A DNA stretch of 36,230 nt, from positions 1-36,230 of the forward strand of contig NZ_QUBS01000066.1 in assembly GCF_003390925.1 (NCBI RefSeq), read 5' to 3'. Shown piece by piece: positions 14,965-24,389 of the stretch (the first letter of the stretch is position 1; every line of letters starts with the position of its first letter). Under the pieces are notes generated by a model that saw only the letters and a list, made by a program, of their open reading frames with translations, did not search any database and had not been told where the DNA came from. Source of the DNA: Trinickia diaoshuihuensis. GTDB taxonomy: Bacteria; Pseudomonadota; Gammaproteobacteria; Burkholderiales; Burkholderiaceae. The translations under genes and the position numbers were made by a program.

Positions 14965-16284
14965 ATGGCAAACGAAATCGAATTTGCCGACGATGCGTCC
15001 TCGTTCGCGCACACGCAGCAGTTTCAAGACATCAAGAACGCGGCGCACGAGCATCTGCTCACGCGTATCGAAGAACTCGGCGCGGAGTTCGGCCGCTGGT
15101 CGCGCACGGCGATCAACCAGTTCGTCGATCTGGAGATGGATAGCTTCGTGCGGCTGCGCCGCATCCCCATCAACGAGAGCGAGGTAAGACTGATCGCCGA
15201 GGCGCTGACCAAGGAGTTGGCAGGCTTCGGGCCGATCGAGGACTTGCTCGGCGACCCTGCCGTCGAAGACATCCTCGTGAACGGCTATCGCGACGTATAC
15301 GTGTCGCGCCACGGTATCTTGACGAAAATGCCGGTGCGTTTCGCCGATAACGCGCACTTGCTGCGCATCGTGCGCCGCATCCTTGCGCCGATCGGCCGGC
15401 GCTTGGACGAATCCAATCCGATGGTCGATGCGCGCCTGCCCGACGGCGGGCGCGTGAACGTCGTCATCGAGCCGCTGTCGATCGACGGACCGGTCGTCTC
15501 GATCCGCAAGTTTCGCAAGGATCCGCTGCGGCCGGCCGATCTTCTCGCCAACGGGACGTACAACGCCGAAATCGGCGCGCTGCTCGAGGCGGCCGTGGCG
15601 GCGCGCTGCAACGTGTTGGTCTCCGGCGGTACGAGCTCGGGTAAGACCTCGCTGTTGAACGCGCTCGCGTTTCATATCCCCGAACCCGAACGCGTCGTGA
15701 CGATCGAGGATACGGCCGAACTCTCTCTCAACCATCCTCACGTCGTGCGTCTGGAAAGCCGGCCGGGTGGGTTCGACGGTTCGGGGCTCGTCACGATTCG
15801 CGATCTTTTGCGCAATACGTTGCGGATGCGGCCCGACCGCATCATCGTCGGCGAGGTGCGGGGCGGCGAGGTGCTGGAAATGCTGCAGGCGATGAACACG
15901 GGACACGACGGATCGATGGGCACGGTTCACGCGAGTTCGCCGCGCGAGTGTTTGTATCGGCTGGAGATGCTGGCGGGCTTCGCGGGATTTCAAGGCACGG
16001 AATCGAGTCTGCGCCGGCAAATCGCGAACGCGATCGACTTCATCGTCCAAATCGGCCGGCTCTCCAACGGCCGGCGCCGCATCTTATCCGTGACCGAGGT
16101 CACCGGTCTCTCGGATACGATCATCGCCACCCAGGAGCTGTACCGGTACGAACCGGTTGCCGGGGCCGACGGGGAAGAGTTGGACCACTGGGTTTCGCTG
16201 GGTATCCATCCGCACTCGCCGAAGCTCGCCCGGTTCAGAAGCGTGCTCGGGGACGGTTTCTCTCAAGGAGGGTTCCGTGTCTAA
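14965..16284 (+). CDS. tadA: Tad secretion ATPase TadA/CpaF
   Basis: This 439-residue hexameric ATPase of the type II/IV secretion superfamily powers Flp pilus assembly. An N-terminal region of about 60 residues is followed by the N1D-like domain ([24 protein letters not shown] begins it). Walker A is [10 protein letters not shown] with K227. [10 protein letters not shown] and [21 protein letters not shown] supply the Asp-box and Walker [12 protein letters not shown] is the His-box. It starts 3 bases after tadZ and its 3' end overlaps tadB by 8 bases, so it is tightly coupled. Confidence 0.96.
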   Translation: MANEIEFADDASSFAHTQQFQDIKNAAHEHLLTRIEELGAEFGRWSRTAINQFVDLEMDSFVRLRRIPINESEVRLIAEALTKELAGFGPIEDLLGDPAVEDILVNGYRDVYVSRHGILTKMPVRFADNAHLLRIVRRILAPIGRRLDESNPMVDARLPDGGRVNVVIEPLSIDGPVVSIRKFRKDPLRPADLLANGTYNAEIGALLEAAVAARCNVLVSGGTSSGKTSLLNALAFHIPEPERVVTIEDTAELSLNHPHVVRLESRPGGFDGSGLVTIRDLLRNTLRMRPDRIIVGEVRGGEVLEMLQAMNTGHDGSMGTVHASSPRECLYRLEMLAGFAGFQGTESSLRRQIANAIDFIVQIGRLSNGRRRILSVTEVTGLSDTIIATQELYRYEPVAGADGEELDHWVSLGIHPHSPKLARFRSVLGDGFSQGGFRV

Positions 16285-17257
16285 GGGCGTGGCATGGTTG
16301 CTCGCAATGGCGCTGGCCTGCGTCGCGCTCGGGCTCTTGCTTTGGCAACGCTCCGTTCGCGGCCAGCGCAGTCGCGGCGTCGAACGGTTCGTCGAGCGCC
16401 GCGTGGCCTTGGCCGCTGCCGGCTCCGGACCGCTATCGGCTGTTGCGCAGCCTCCAACGCTCAAACCGATGCCTTTGCCCGTGCAGACGGAAAGAGCGAG
16501 GCAAGAGGCGGTCTCGCGCTTAACGCAAGCACTCGAGCATATTGCGGTGCGGGCGGGACTGGCCAGCGCGGGCAAACTTATGACGATCGCATTGGCGGTG
16601 CTCGTGCTCGGCGTCGTTTGGATCGCGGCGCGCATGGGCATCGTGGCGGCGTGCGCCGCAGCGATCGCAGCGGGCGCGGCCGCCGCGCTCGCGGTGACGG
16701 CACGGGCGCAACGGCGGCGCCTAGCGGTCGTCACCCAGCTCCCCGCGTTTCTCGACGGCATCGTGCGGCTCGTGACGCTGGGCAATAGCGTGCCCGCCGC
16801 GTTTCAGGCCGCGTTGCAAACCACCGAGGCGCCGCTGCGCGAATGCCTGGATCATGTCTCGCGCATGATGCGCGCCGGCGCGGAGATCGATCGCGCGCTG
16901 GCCCATGTCGCGCTCGTCTATCGGACGCGCGAATTCGAATTCGTCGGCGCGGTCTTGCGTCTGTCGGTCAAATACGGCGGGCGTGCCGATGTCATGCTCG
17001 AACGAATGTCGGCGTTCATGCGCGATCTGGAGCAGGCGCAGCGAGAGCTGTCGGCGATGTCCGCGGAAACCCGGCTTTCGGCCTGGGTGCTGGTTGCATT
17101 GCCGCTCTTGATCGGTGGTTTTCTGATCGCGACGAACCCGTCGTACTTCGAGGCGATGTGGGGCGATGCCGACGGGCGCCGGCTCGTTTGTCTCGCTTTT
17201 GCCTTGCAGGCCATCGGCGGCTATCTGTTGTATCGCATGACGCGGCTGAGGGCGTGA
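16277..17257 (+). CDS. tadB: inner membrane platform protein TadB (GTG start)
   Basis: This 326-residue protein starts with GTG at 16277, chosen because AAGGAGG ends 5 bases before it and the first membrane helix follows at once (VAWLLAMALACVALGLLLW). A second helix pair is near residues 105-145. The T2SSF domain covers residues 155-285 (TQLPAFLDGIVRLVTLGNSVPAAF, VYRTREFEFVGAVLRL). Two C-terminal helices end the protein. It is the membrane base of the Tad machine together with TadC. It overlaps tadA by 8 bases, and tadC follows after 3 bases. Confidence 0.92.
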   Translation: MSKGVAWLLAMALACVALGLLLWQRSVRGQRSRGVERFVERRVALAAAGSGPLSAVAQPPTLKPMPLPVQTERARQEAVSRLTQALEHIAVRAGLASAGKLMTIALAVLVLGVVWIAARMGIVAACAAAIAAGAAAALAVTARAQRRRLAVVTQLPAFLDGIVRLVTLGNSVPAAFQAALQTTEAPLRECLDHVSRMMRAGAEIDRALAHVALVYRTREFEFVGAVLRLSVKYGGRADVMLERMSAFMRDLEQAQRELSAMSAETRLSAWVLVALPLLIGGFLIATNPSYFEAMWGDADGRRLVCLAFALQAIGGYLLYRMTRLRA

Positions 17258-17260
17258 TCG

Positions 17261-18346
17261 ATGCGAGCCGATCGAATCATTGCGTTGGCACTGGCTTTGG
17301 GCGCGCTGGGGTGCCTATTGCTGGCTTACGTCGCCTTCGAACGGGTCAAGCTCGCGCGGCGCGGGGCCCGGACGTTACAGAACGCGCTCGACAGGCGCGC
17401 GGCCGCGAGTTCCGCGAGCGCCGCGACCCCCGGCGACATGGCTACGCGCATGCGGTTCGATACCGGTATGGTGCCGCAGGCGCGATACATGACGCCGAGC
17501 GCGCCTGGGCAGCATGGCGAGACGTCCGCCGCGCCCGCTGTCGCGGCTTCGCCCAAGATCGTGGTGGGGCGCCTCGCCTCATGGCGCGCGCGGTGCGGCC
17601 AGGCCGGCGCGCGTTGGCTGGAGACGCCGCTCGGCAGGCAAGTCGTCGCGGCCGAGGACCGGCGTCTGCTGGAGCAATGCGGTTTTGTCGATATCAACGC
17701 GCGCGGCTTTTTTCTGCTCTCGCGGCTGGTCTGCGCGGCCGCGGCACCGCCGATCGCGACTTGGCTTTGGGGCGCCGGCATACCGGGTCCGTACCGCGTC
17801 GCGTTCGTCGTGGGGGCCTTTGCGGCCGGCTTCATGGTGCCGAAATTCGTGCTCGGGCGTCGAGCCGCGAGGCGCCGCGGCGCGGTGGCGGACGAGATGC
17901 CGGTGCTCGTCGATCTGCTGCGGTTGCTGCAAGGTGTGGGTTTGTCGCTCGACCAAAGCCTGCAGGTCACGATCAACGACTTTCGCGCCATGCTGCCCGT
18001 GCTCGCGGGAGAACTCGAACTGGCGCAGCGTCAATTCGTGGCGGGGCGCACGCGCGAGCAGTCGTTGCAGCGTTTGGCGGCGAGTTTCGACAACGAGGAT
18101 CTACGCGCGGTCGTGCGGCTGATGATTCAGGTCGATCGGCACGGGGGCGCGGTGCAAGAGCCGCTCAAACAATTCGGCGACCGGTTGCGCGAGACGCGGC
18201 GCGCGCGATTGCGCGAAAAGATAGGACAAGTCACGGTCAAGATGACGGGCGTCATGATCCTGACGCTGCTGCCCGCCCTCTTGATCGTGACGGCCGGTCC
18301 GGGCTTGCTCGCCGTGATCCGGTCGCTGGCGGGAGTGCATCGATGA
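17261..18346 (+). CDS. tadC: inner membrane platform protein TadC
   Basis: This 361-residue protein has an N-terminal helix (IIALALALGALGCLLLAYVAF), a basic linker and two central membrane segments. The T2SSF domain contains EMPVLVDLLRLLQGVGLSLDQSL and VRLMIQVDRHGGAVQEPLKQFG. A final hydrophobic region, GVMILTLLPALLIVTAGPGLL, is typical of TadC. It acts with TadB. The stop overlaps the tadD start in an ATGA. Confidence 0.92.
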   Translation: MRADRIIALALALGALGCLLLAYVAFERVKLARRGARTLQNALDRRAAASSASAATPGDMATRMRFDTGMVPQARYMTPSAPGQHGETSAAPAVAASPKIVVGRLASWRARCGQAGARWLETPLGRQVVAAEDRRLLEQCGFVDINARGFFLLSRLVCAAAAPPIATWLWGAGIPGPYRVAFVVGAFAAGFMVPKFVLGRRAARRRGAVADEMPVLVDLLRLLQGVGLSLDQSLQVTINDFRAMLPVLAGELELAQRQFVAGRTREQSLQRLAASFDNEDLRAVVRLMIQVDRHGGAVQEPLKQFGDRLRETRRARLREKIGQVTVKMTGVMILTLLPALLIVTAGPGLLAVIRSLAGVHR

Positions 18347-19128
18347 AAACGAGGATGGGGAGGGTGCGCCCAAGCGTAGCCGTCGCGCTTGCGTTCGCGT
18401 GCGGGGCCTGCGCGTTCAAGCCGTCGGGCTATGGCGCGCTCGCACAGGCGGAACGCGCGGCGGCACAGGCGGCGGCTGAGAAAGAGAGCGCGCCCGACAC
18501 GCCGGGCATGTACCTCGCCCTGATCGACCGGATGCAGCGCCAAGGACTCTATTACGCCTCGCTCGCGCATATCGATGCTTATGAAAAGCAGTACGGCGTC
18601 ACGCCCGATTCGACGTTCCTGCGTGCCCAGGCGTTGCGAGACACGGCGCAGGCGAGGGCGAGCGCCGAGGCGTATCGAGCGTTGCTCGCCACGCCGCTCG
18701 CCGCGCAGGGGTATCACGGGCTCGGCTTGCTGGCGGGCGCCGCCGGAGACTTTCGCGGCGCTTGCCGAGCGTTGGAACGAGCGGCCGCGCTGGCCCCGAC
18801 CGACGCCGCGACACTTTCCGATCTCGGTTATGCGCGGCTGCGAGAGGGCGATGTCGCGGGCGCGCGCGTGCCCTTGATGCAGGCGGCGGAACTCGATCCG
18901 AAGAGCGCGCGAGTCCAGGCGAACGTCGTCCTGCTCTTGCTGGCGCAGGGCCGCGCAAAGCAAGCGCGCACGTTGATGGACGAGCGGCAGTTCACGCCTG
19001 CCGTGCGTGCGGCGGTGCGCGACGATGCGGGACGAGTCGCTCAGGCGGCCCGCGCCTTCAAGATAGGGACGGGGTCGGCACACGACGGCTTCGATGCGCG
19101 GACATCTTCCGAGGGCAACGATCAATGA
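18343..19128 (+). CDS. tadD: TPR protein TadD (Tad pilus assembly)
   Basis: This is a 261-residue exported protein. The N-terminal signal has several Cys (FACGACAF), but neither makes a fully canonical lipobox, so lipidation is plausible rather than certain. It has tetratricopeptide repeats, for example GYHGLGLLAGAAGDFRGACR and ATLSDLGYARLREGDVAGAR. In the Tad family this protein is a periplasmic or lipoprotein pilotin-like factor. It is translationally coupled to tadC upstream (ATGA). Confidence 0.88.
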   Translation: MKTRMGRVRPSVAVALAFACGACAFKPSGYGALAQAERAAAQAAAEKESAPDTPGMYLALIDRMQRQGLYYASLAHIDAYEKQYGVTPDSTFLRAQALRDTAQARASAEAYRALLATPLAAQGYHGLGLLAGAAGDFRGACRALERAAALAPTDAATLSDLGYARLREGDVAGARVPLMQAAELDPKSARVQANVVLLLLAQGRAKQARTLMDERQFTPAVRAAVRDDAGRVAQAARAFKIGTGSAHDGFDARTSSEGNDQ

Positions 19129-19157
19129 GCGACGTAGAACGAACGAGCGAGGAAGCG

Positions 19158-19520
19158 ATGCACCGAGACGAGCCGACTATGAATCAGGTGGTGTGGCGGG
19201 CCGTGACCGTGGCCCTCGTGCTGGCCGGCGCTTGCGCAACGACCGGCGTGAATGCGCAAACGACGAGCGGAGACGATGCAGCCGAGATCGGCCGGAGCAC
19301 GCGCGCGTGGCTCGAGTTGCAACGCACGAACGCCGCGGCCGCGCCCGCGTTGCCCATGCCGGGCGCCCAAGCGACGTTGGCCTATGAGCGATACATGAAC
19401 TCGTTTCGTACGAGGATTCCCGAATCGTTCGGCTCGACGCTCTCGGGCGAGGGCGGGGCGGGGCGCGTCGATCGTTGGAGCGCGGGTTCCGGCGCGGCCC
19501 AGCCGCCGGGTGTCAACTGA
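19158..19520 (+). CDS. DUF3613 exported protein of the Tad locus
   Basis: This protein is about 120 residues. A signal-like segment (VVWRAVTVALVLAGACATTGVNA) is followed by the conserved block IGRSTRAWLELQRTNAAAAP and ALPMPGAQATLAYERYMNSF, matching DUF3613, which occurs in Burkholderia Tad loci. Start choice is uncertain. The ATG at 19158 has GAGGAA upstream and is used here. An ATG at 19125 overlapping the tadD stop (ATGA) and one at 19179 directly before the signal segment are alternatives. Function is unknown; position between tadD and tadG implies a pilus-assembly accessory role. Confidence 0.78.
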   Translation: MHRDEPTMNQVVWRAVTVALVLAGACATTGVNAQTTSGDDAAEIGRSTRAWLELQRTNAAAAPALPMPGAQATLAYERYMNSFRTRIPESFGSTLSGEGGAGRVDRWSAGSGAAQPPGVN

Positions 19521-19548
19521 GCAAACCTTCATCGTGCCGAGCAACTCG

Positions 19549-21303
19549 ATGCGCCGTGCTCTCGATCGTCCACCGGCTACCCGTATACCGCCGGCGCTTC
19601 GCGGCGAGCGCGGCACGATCGCGCCGATCGTCGCGCTGTTCATGACGGTCTTGATCGCATCGCCCGGCGCGCTCGACGTGGGCAATGCGTTCTTCGCGCG
19701 CCGCGCATTGCAGCGTACTGTCGATCTGGCGGCGCTGGCCGCGGCGCAGACGATGGACGACGCGTGCGTCAAGCCGACCGCGATCGCTCGTGCGAACGCC
19801 GCGGCCAACGGCTTCTCGGCCGATGCGGCGGGACAATCGCTGAACGTAGTTTGCGGCCGTTGGGACACGAGCGCCAATGCCGGCCCGAGCTATTTCGTCG
19901 CGTCGAACACGGCCACGCCCCTGAACGCCGTGCAGGTCACGGCGACACGCAACGTCCCGTACTTTTTCCTCGGGCCCGCGCGGCGGATCAGCGCCAGCGC
20001 CACCGCCGAGGCGACGAATCTCGGCGCGTTCACGGTCGGCACGACGCTCGCGCAACTGCAAGGCGGACTCGCCGGCGCATTGCTCAACGCGTTGCTCGGC
20101 GCGAACTTGAATCTGTCCGTCGCCTCGTACGCGTCGCTGGCCGATGCGCGGGTGCGCGTGCGCGATGTCGTGGCCGCGGCGGGCGTCGGTACGGTGGATC
20201 AGTTATTGGCAACGCAGGTCGATATCGAACAATTGGCCCGCTTGATGATTGCGGCGCTATCGTCCACGTCGATCGCCGATGCGAACTTGCAAACCGATGT
20301 CGCGACACTGCAGGCGATCGCAGGCGGCTCGAGCGCGAGCGCGGTCTCGTTTCCGCTCGGCAACGGACCGGGCGGCCGCGGCGTGATCGCGCTCGACGCG
20401 GCGGACGGCCAAAGCGCGCTCGATGCGACCTTCAGCCCTTTCGACGCGCTACTGGTCGCGGCCGAAATCGCGCGGGCGGGGCAGCCCCCCATCGATATCG
20501 CGGCAGGACTTCAAATCGCCGGCTTCGGCGCGACGCTGAAAGTGCAAATCGTCGAGCCGCCGGTGCTCGCCGTCGGCGAGGCGGGCATCGATCCGGTCCG
20601 GCATCGGTGGCGAACGCAGGCGAACACGGCGCAAGTACGTCTTTACCTCGATGTCGCGCTCGGCACGCCGGCGCTGCCCGTCGTCGGTAATGTCGGCCTG
20701 CATCTTCCGCTCTCGCTCGAAGGCGCACCCGGCACGGCGTGGCTGCAGTCTACGAACTGCGCGCCGACGCAAGCGGCCAGCACGTCGACGATCGGCGTCC
20801 AGCCCGGGTTGGCGAATGTTTGCCTAGGCGATCCGCCCGTGGACCTCTCGGCCTCCCAGCCTTTTTCCTGCACGCGGCCGGCAACGCTCGTGAATGTCGC
20901 GCACGTCGTGACCGTGACGGCAAACGCGGCGCTGCCGGCGGTCGTGCCGCCGTCGTCGGCCGCGACGCTGACGTTTGCGGGCGCGGCGCCGGCCGGCGAT
21001 TCGTCCTATCAAAGCGCCGATTCGAACGCCGTCGGCAGCGTGTTGTCCCATGCGCTCGACGGCCTTGCCGCCTCGCTCGCCGAGCCCGATTCGCTCGACG
21101 TCACGCTGCTCGGCGGCCTGTCCTTGCCGGTCGGCGCATTCGCGGACACGCTGCTGACCGTGCTTCAGCCGGCTCTGAGTCAGTTGCTCTCGGGGATCGA
21201 TGCGGCCGTCGATCCGTTGTTGCAGTTGCTCGGCGTGCAAGTCGGCGTGGCGACGGTGCATGACCTCTCGCTCTCATGCGGCGCGTCGAAACTGGTTTAT
21301 TGA
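19549..21303 (+). CDS. tadG: TadG-like pilus assembly protein
   Basis: This is about 584 residues. Near the N-terminus RGERGTIAPIVALFMTVLIA forms the single membrane helix. VGNAFFARRALQRTVDLAALAAAQ follows, the standard Tad/TadG N-terminal domain. The long extracytoplasmic part is rich in Ala, Leu and Val and has a C-terminal domain with several Cys. In the family it anchors or modulates the pilus at the envelope. The ATG at 19549 is used; a GTG at 19510, overlapping the DUF3613 stop by 11 bases, is an alternative, and neither has a strong ribosome binding site. Confidence 0.86.
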   Translation: MRRALDRPPATRIPPALRGERGTIAPIVALFMTVLIASPGALDVGNAFFARRALQRTVDLAALAAAQTMDDACVKPTAIARANAAANGFSADAAGQSLNVVCGRWDTSANAGPSYFVASNTATPLNAVQVTATRNVPYFFLGPARRISASATAEATNLGAFTVGTTLAQLQGGLAGALLNALLGANLNLSVASYASLADARVRVRDVVAAAGVGTVDQLLATQVDIEQLARLMIAALSSTSIADANLQTDVATLQAIAGGSSASAVSFPLGNGPGGRGVIALDAADGQSALDATFSPFDALLVAAEIARAGQPPIDIAAGLQIAGFGATLKVQIVEPPVLAVGEAGIDPVRHRWRTQANTAQVRLYLDVALGTPALPVVGNVGLHLPLSLEGAPGTAWLQSTNCAPTQAASTSTIGVQPGLANVCLGDPPVDLSASQPFSCTRPATLVNVAHVVTVTANAALPAVVPPSSAATLTFAGAAPAGDSSYQSADSNAVGSVLSHALDGLAASLAEPDSLDVTLLGGLSLPVGAFADTLLTVLQPALSQLLSGIDAAVDPLLQLLGVQVGVATVHDLSLSCGASKLVY

Positions 21304-21324
21304 TGTTTAGGACTTCTAATAACG

Positions 21325-22719
21325 ATGAGAACCAGCCATACGATCGAGGAACTGGACATTTATGTCTGGGAGGGCAAGGCTGACATCGTCGAGCGCGTGG
21401 TGCGCTGCATGTCCAGCTTCGACGTCGACGTGATCCGCGCCGACGACATGACGAGCGCCCCCGAGGGCAATGCGTCGCGCGCCTCCCTAGCCGTCATCAG
21501 CGTCAGCGTGATATCGAGCGGCGGCGCCAAGCTGCGCGATTGGCAGGCGCATACCGGCATGCCTGTGATTTGGGTGGGTGCACTGCCGCGCGAGCGCGAC
21601 CCCGCCGTGTACCCGCCCGAATACTCGCACGTGCTGCCGCTCGATTTCACGTGCGCGGAGTTGCGCGGCATGGTGGCGAAGCTGCTGACGCAACTGCGCG
21701 CGCACGCGGCGCAGGCGCTCGAGCCAAGCGTGCTGGTCGCCCAATCCGAGTGCATGCAGGCGTTGCTGCACGAGGTCGATACGTTCGCCGATTGCGACAC
21801 GAGCGTGCTGATTCGCGGCGAGACCGGGGTAGGCAAGGAGCGCATCGCGCAACTGCTCCACGAGAAACACAGCCGCTATCGCGACGGCCCGTTCGTCGCG
21901 GTCAACTGCGGCGCGATTCCCGACGGCCTGTTCGAGTCGCTGTTCTTCGGGCACGCCAAGGGATCGTTCACGGGCGCCGTCGGCGCGCACAAGGGCTACT
22001 TCGAACAAGCCGACGGGGGCACGCTGTTTCTCGACGAGATCGGCGACTTGCCGCTCTATCAGCAGGTGAAGCTGCTGCGCGTGCTCGAGGATAGCGCGGT
22101 GACGCGCATCGGATCGGCCATGCCCGTAAAGGTCGATTTCCGGCTGGTGGCGGCGACGAACAAAGATCTGCCACAACTCGTGAAGGACGGCGCCTTCCGC
22201 GCCGATCTCTACTACCGGCTGGCCGTGATCGAGTTGCGCATTCCTTCATTGGAGGAGCGCGGCGCGGTCGAGAAGATTGCGATCTTCAAGGCCTTCATCG
22301 CCGCGGTGGTCGGCGCCGAGCGGCTCGCGCGGCTGCCCGAGATTCCGTACTGGCTCGCCGATGCCGTGGCCGATACGTACTTTCCCGGCAACGTACGCGA
22401 GTTGCGCAACCTAGCCGAGCGGATCGGCGTAACCGTGCGCCAGATCGGCGCGTGGGATGCGTCGCGTTTGCGCAGACTAATCGCGCATGCGCGCAATGCC
22501 CAGCCCGCACCGGCCGAAAGCGTGGCGCAGGCCCTCGTCGATCGCAGCAAATGGGACATGGCCGAGCGCGAGCGCGTGCTCGCCGCGCTCGCATCGAACG
22601 CGTGGCGCAGGCAAGACACAGCACAATACCTCGGGATCAGCCGGAAAGTCTTGTGGGAAAAAATGCGCAAGTACCAGATATTCGATGAGGAGCCCGAAAC
22701 GCGGGAAAGTGAGGGATAA
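21325..22719 (+). CDS. sigma-54-dependent transcriptional activator at the end of the Tad locus
   Basis: This 464-residue enhancer-binding protein has three parts. Residues 1 to about 145 are receiver-like ([26 protein letters not shown]) but without an obvious phosphoacceptor Asp. The AAA+ domain has Walker A GETGVGKE (165-172), the sigma-54 contact loop GSFTGA (213-218; usually GAFTGA) and Walker [13 protein letters not shown], plus the C-terminal block [19 protein letters not shown] Fis-type helix-turn-helix ends the protein ([26 protein letters not shown]). It starts 21 bases after tadG and is probably cotranscribed. Candidate targets include the sigma-54 promoter at 9266-9282 (inference). 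Confidence 0.92.
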   Translation: MRTSHTIEELDIYVWEGKADIVERVVRCMSSFDVDVIRADDMTSAPEGNASRASLAVISVSVISSGGAKLRDWQAHTGMPVIWVGALPRERDPAVYPPEYSHVLPLDFTCAELRGMVAKLLTQLRAHAAQALEPSVLVAQSECMQALLHEVDTFADCDTSVLIRGETGVGKERIAQLLHEKHSRYRDGPFVAVNCGAIPDGLFESLFFGHAKGSFTGAVGAHKGYFEQADGGTLFLDEIGDLPLYQQVKLLRVLEDSAVTRIGSAMPVKVDFRLVAATNKDLPQLVKDGAFRADLYYRLAVIELRIPSLEERGAVEKIAIFKAFIAAVVGAERLARLPEIPYWLADAVADTYFPGNVRELRNLAERIGVTVRQIGAWDASRLRRLIAHARNAQPAPAESVAQALVDRSKWDMAERERVLAALASNAWRRQDTAQYLGISRKVLWEKMRKYQIFDEEPETRESEG

Positions 22720-22776
22720 TGGCGCGCTTGAGTCAAGCTGTCTCAAAAGCAGAACTATTCCAGCAGGAAACGACAC

Positions 22777-23565
22777 ATGAGCCACTATTCGCGTATGCGG
22801 GGGACCGCGCTGACAGCGCTTATCGCAATCGGGGGATTGGGTATCAACGGCTGCGCCACAGCGCAGTCGGCCGCTGACGACACTGCAAACGTCGTACCGG
22901 CGGCAGCGGCTCCGGCCGCACCGGCGGCACCTGCCGTGACCGCTTCGACGGTCGCATCGACGCAGTTGTCGAGCCCGGTCACGTCGCCGGATCAGTCCGC
23001 ATCGGCGGCTGACGAAGGGGGCGATGGTCAGGGCGATGTTGCGCAATTGCAACAATTGATGCGCGGTAACGAGCTCTCGGAACTGCGCACGGCCTACAAC
23101 GGGACGTATGGCGCGAGCCTGCTGCTGCACGGCGAGGACATGACGTACTACGCCGTCCTCTTTCAGCAGAAGAATTTCTGGCGCGTGATCAAGACGACGA
23201 ACGCCGACTACGCGGAATCGGTGTATGCCGAGTTCGTGCGGCGCAGTGCGCAGCTTGCGGACGTCGAGATCAAGCGCACGGTGCTCGCTGCGCAAAAGGC
23301 TTATACCGAAGCGTTGCTTGCGAAGGCGCAAGCGCGCGCCGATCGTCTGCAAGCGGATCTCGAGGTGGCGCGTAAGCAGCAAGCGCTCGTCGCGAGCCGC
23401 CAGAAGCAAGCGCGTGAGGAGGCGGCCGCGCTGCAGACGCAAAAGGTGGCCGCGCAGGAGCAACTGAGCGCGATGCAGCATCAGATCCATCTGCTGCAGC
23501 GTGAAAACCAGCAAGGCCTGCCCGCTGCGCATCCGCATTCGCATTCGCATCGTCGCAAACATTGA
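22777..23565 (+). CDS. DUF2968 lipoprotein with coiled coil
   Basis: This 262-residue protein starts MSHYSRMRGTALTALIAIGG with lipobox-like INGC (Cys26). An Ala/Pro/Ser-rich linker leads to a globular part (LRGN-like LMRGNELSELRTAYNGTYGASLL, YYAVLFQQKNFWRVIKTT). A long charged coiled coil covers residues 150-245 (QARADRLQADLEVARKQQ). The tail is His-rich (HPHSHSHRRKH), possibly metal-binding. The DUF2968 family is typical of Burkholderia and its function is unknown. AGGAAA precedes the ATG. It lies 57 bases after the sigma-54 activator in the same direction and could be read with it. Confidence 0.85.
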   Translation: MSHYSRMRGTALTALIAIGGLGINGCATAQSAADDTANVVPAAAAPAAPAAPAVTASTVASTQLSSPVTSPDQSASAADEGGDGQGDVAQLQQLMRGNELSELRTAYNGTYGASLLLHGEDMTYYAVLFQQKNFWRVIKTTNADYAESVYAEFVRRSAQLADVEIKRTVLAAQKAYTEALLAKAQARADRLQADLEVARKQQALVASRQKQAREEAAALQTQKVAAQEQLSAMQHQIHLLQRENQQGLPAAHPHSHSHRRKH

Positions 23566-23574
23566 TGCGCGTCC

Positions 23575-23599
23575 TGCATCGGGCGACGCGCCCGATGCA
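23575..23599. terminator. hairpin between convergent DUF2968 and GntR genes
   Basis: TGCATCGGGCG-ACG-CGCCCGATGCA is a perfect 11-bp stem with a 3-base loop, 9 bases after the DUF2968 stop and between convergent genes. It has no T-run on either side. It probably serves as a bidirectional transcript end or RNA 3' protector. Confidence 0.5.
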
Positions 23600-23650
23600 C
23601 TCCATGCGATTCGATACGCTTTCGTGGGCAAGCAGGGGCCCGCGCTCGGT

Positions 23651-24346
23651 TTAGACCGCCGAACGCGGGATGCCTTGTGCGCCCGACGGCGCTTGCCGCT
23701 CGCCGTGCGTTTGCGCGAGAACCTGTTCGACGATGCGCTTTGCGCTGGCCAAGTGCGTGACCGTCATAGCGCGTGCGCCGCGCGCGTCGCGCTCGCGGCA
23801 TGCCTGCAAGATGGCGGCATGCTCGTGCTGAAACGCGGCCGTATCGGCGAGCAGCGTACTTTGTAGCCGCTCGTAGCGCTCGACTTGGCCGCGCAATTCG
23901 CGAATCGCTTTCAACTGCCGGGCATTACCGCACGGCGCGTATAGCCGTTCGTGAAACTCGCGGTTCAGCTCCCCTTGTTTGTCGGCCGTTTTCGCCTTGC
24001 CCAGCAGCCGGTGGACGAGCTCCGCCCGCACGAGCGTTTCCTCGTCCATCAGCTTGACCGCGCGAAAGATCGCATCGCCTTCGAGCAGCGTGCGCATCGC
24101 ATAGATTTCCTCGACGTCGGCCGGCGTAAGCGCGCGAACCACGGCGCCGCGGTTCGGGTAGATTTCGACGAGGCCCTCGGCCTCGAGCTTCTTCAACGCC
24201 TCTCGCAGCGGGATGCGGCTGACGGCAAATCGTGCGGCGAGGTCGCGCTCGACGAGCCGCATCCCGTCGCTGAATTCGCCCGTCGTAATCGCCGCGCGCA
24301 ACGATTGCGCCAGGACATCGGCCGTCGAATCGATCTTCGTTTGCAT
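23651..24346 (-). CDS. GntR-family regulator (FadR/FCD subfamily)
   Basis: This is a 231-residue repressor-type protein. The N-terminal winged helix-turn-helix is clear: GEFSDGMRLVERDLAARFAVSRIPLREALKKLEAEGLV. The C-terminal all-helical FCD ligand domain covers residues 85-215 (IYAMRTLLEGDAIFRAV, ELNREFHERLY, HEHAAILQACRERDA), with several His that may bind a metal. The ligand cannot be read from sequence; FCD regulators usually sense organic acids or aromatics. A GAGG ribosome binding site precedes the ATG. Inverted repeats 21-43 bases upstream suggest autoregulation. No metabolic operon is directly attached. Confidence 0.88.
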   Translation of the reverse strand: MQTKIDSTADVLAQSLRAAITTGEFSDGMRLVERDLAARFAVSRIPLREALKKLEAEGLVEIYPNRGAVVRALTPADVEEIYAMRTLLEGDAIFRAVKLMDEETLVRAELVHRLLGKAKTADKQGELNREFHERLYAPCGNARQLKAIRELRGQVERYERLQSTLLADTAAFQHEHAAILQACRERDARGARAMTVTHLASAKRIVEQVLAQTHGERQAPSGAQGIPRSAV

Positions 24347-24366
24347 GGGCTAGCCTCTAGTGGACC

Positions 24367-24389
24367 GGCATAATGGTATGCCAAACCAT
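24367..24389. promoter_or_regulatory. candidate GntR operator
   Basis: Two overlapping inverted repeats lie just upstream of the GntR gene: GGCATA-N4-TATGCC (24367-24382) and ATGGT-N7-ACCAT (24373-24389). Size, spacing and position suit a self-regulating FCD-type GntR protein. Confidence 0.45.

Noticed and set aside
14956-16050. 364-codon minus-strand frame opposite tadA
   Set aside because: Antisense shadow of a clear TadA ATPase gene; no signal or domain of its own.
16157-16276. Upstream extension of tadB to 16157
   Set aside because: The GTG at 16277 has AAGGAGG at ideal spacing and begins directly at the membrane helix; the extension is antiphase to tadA coding sequence.
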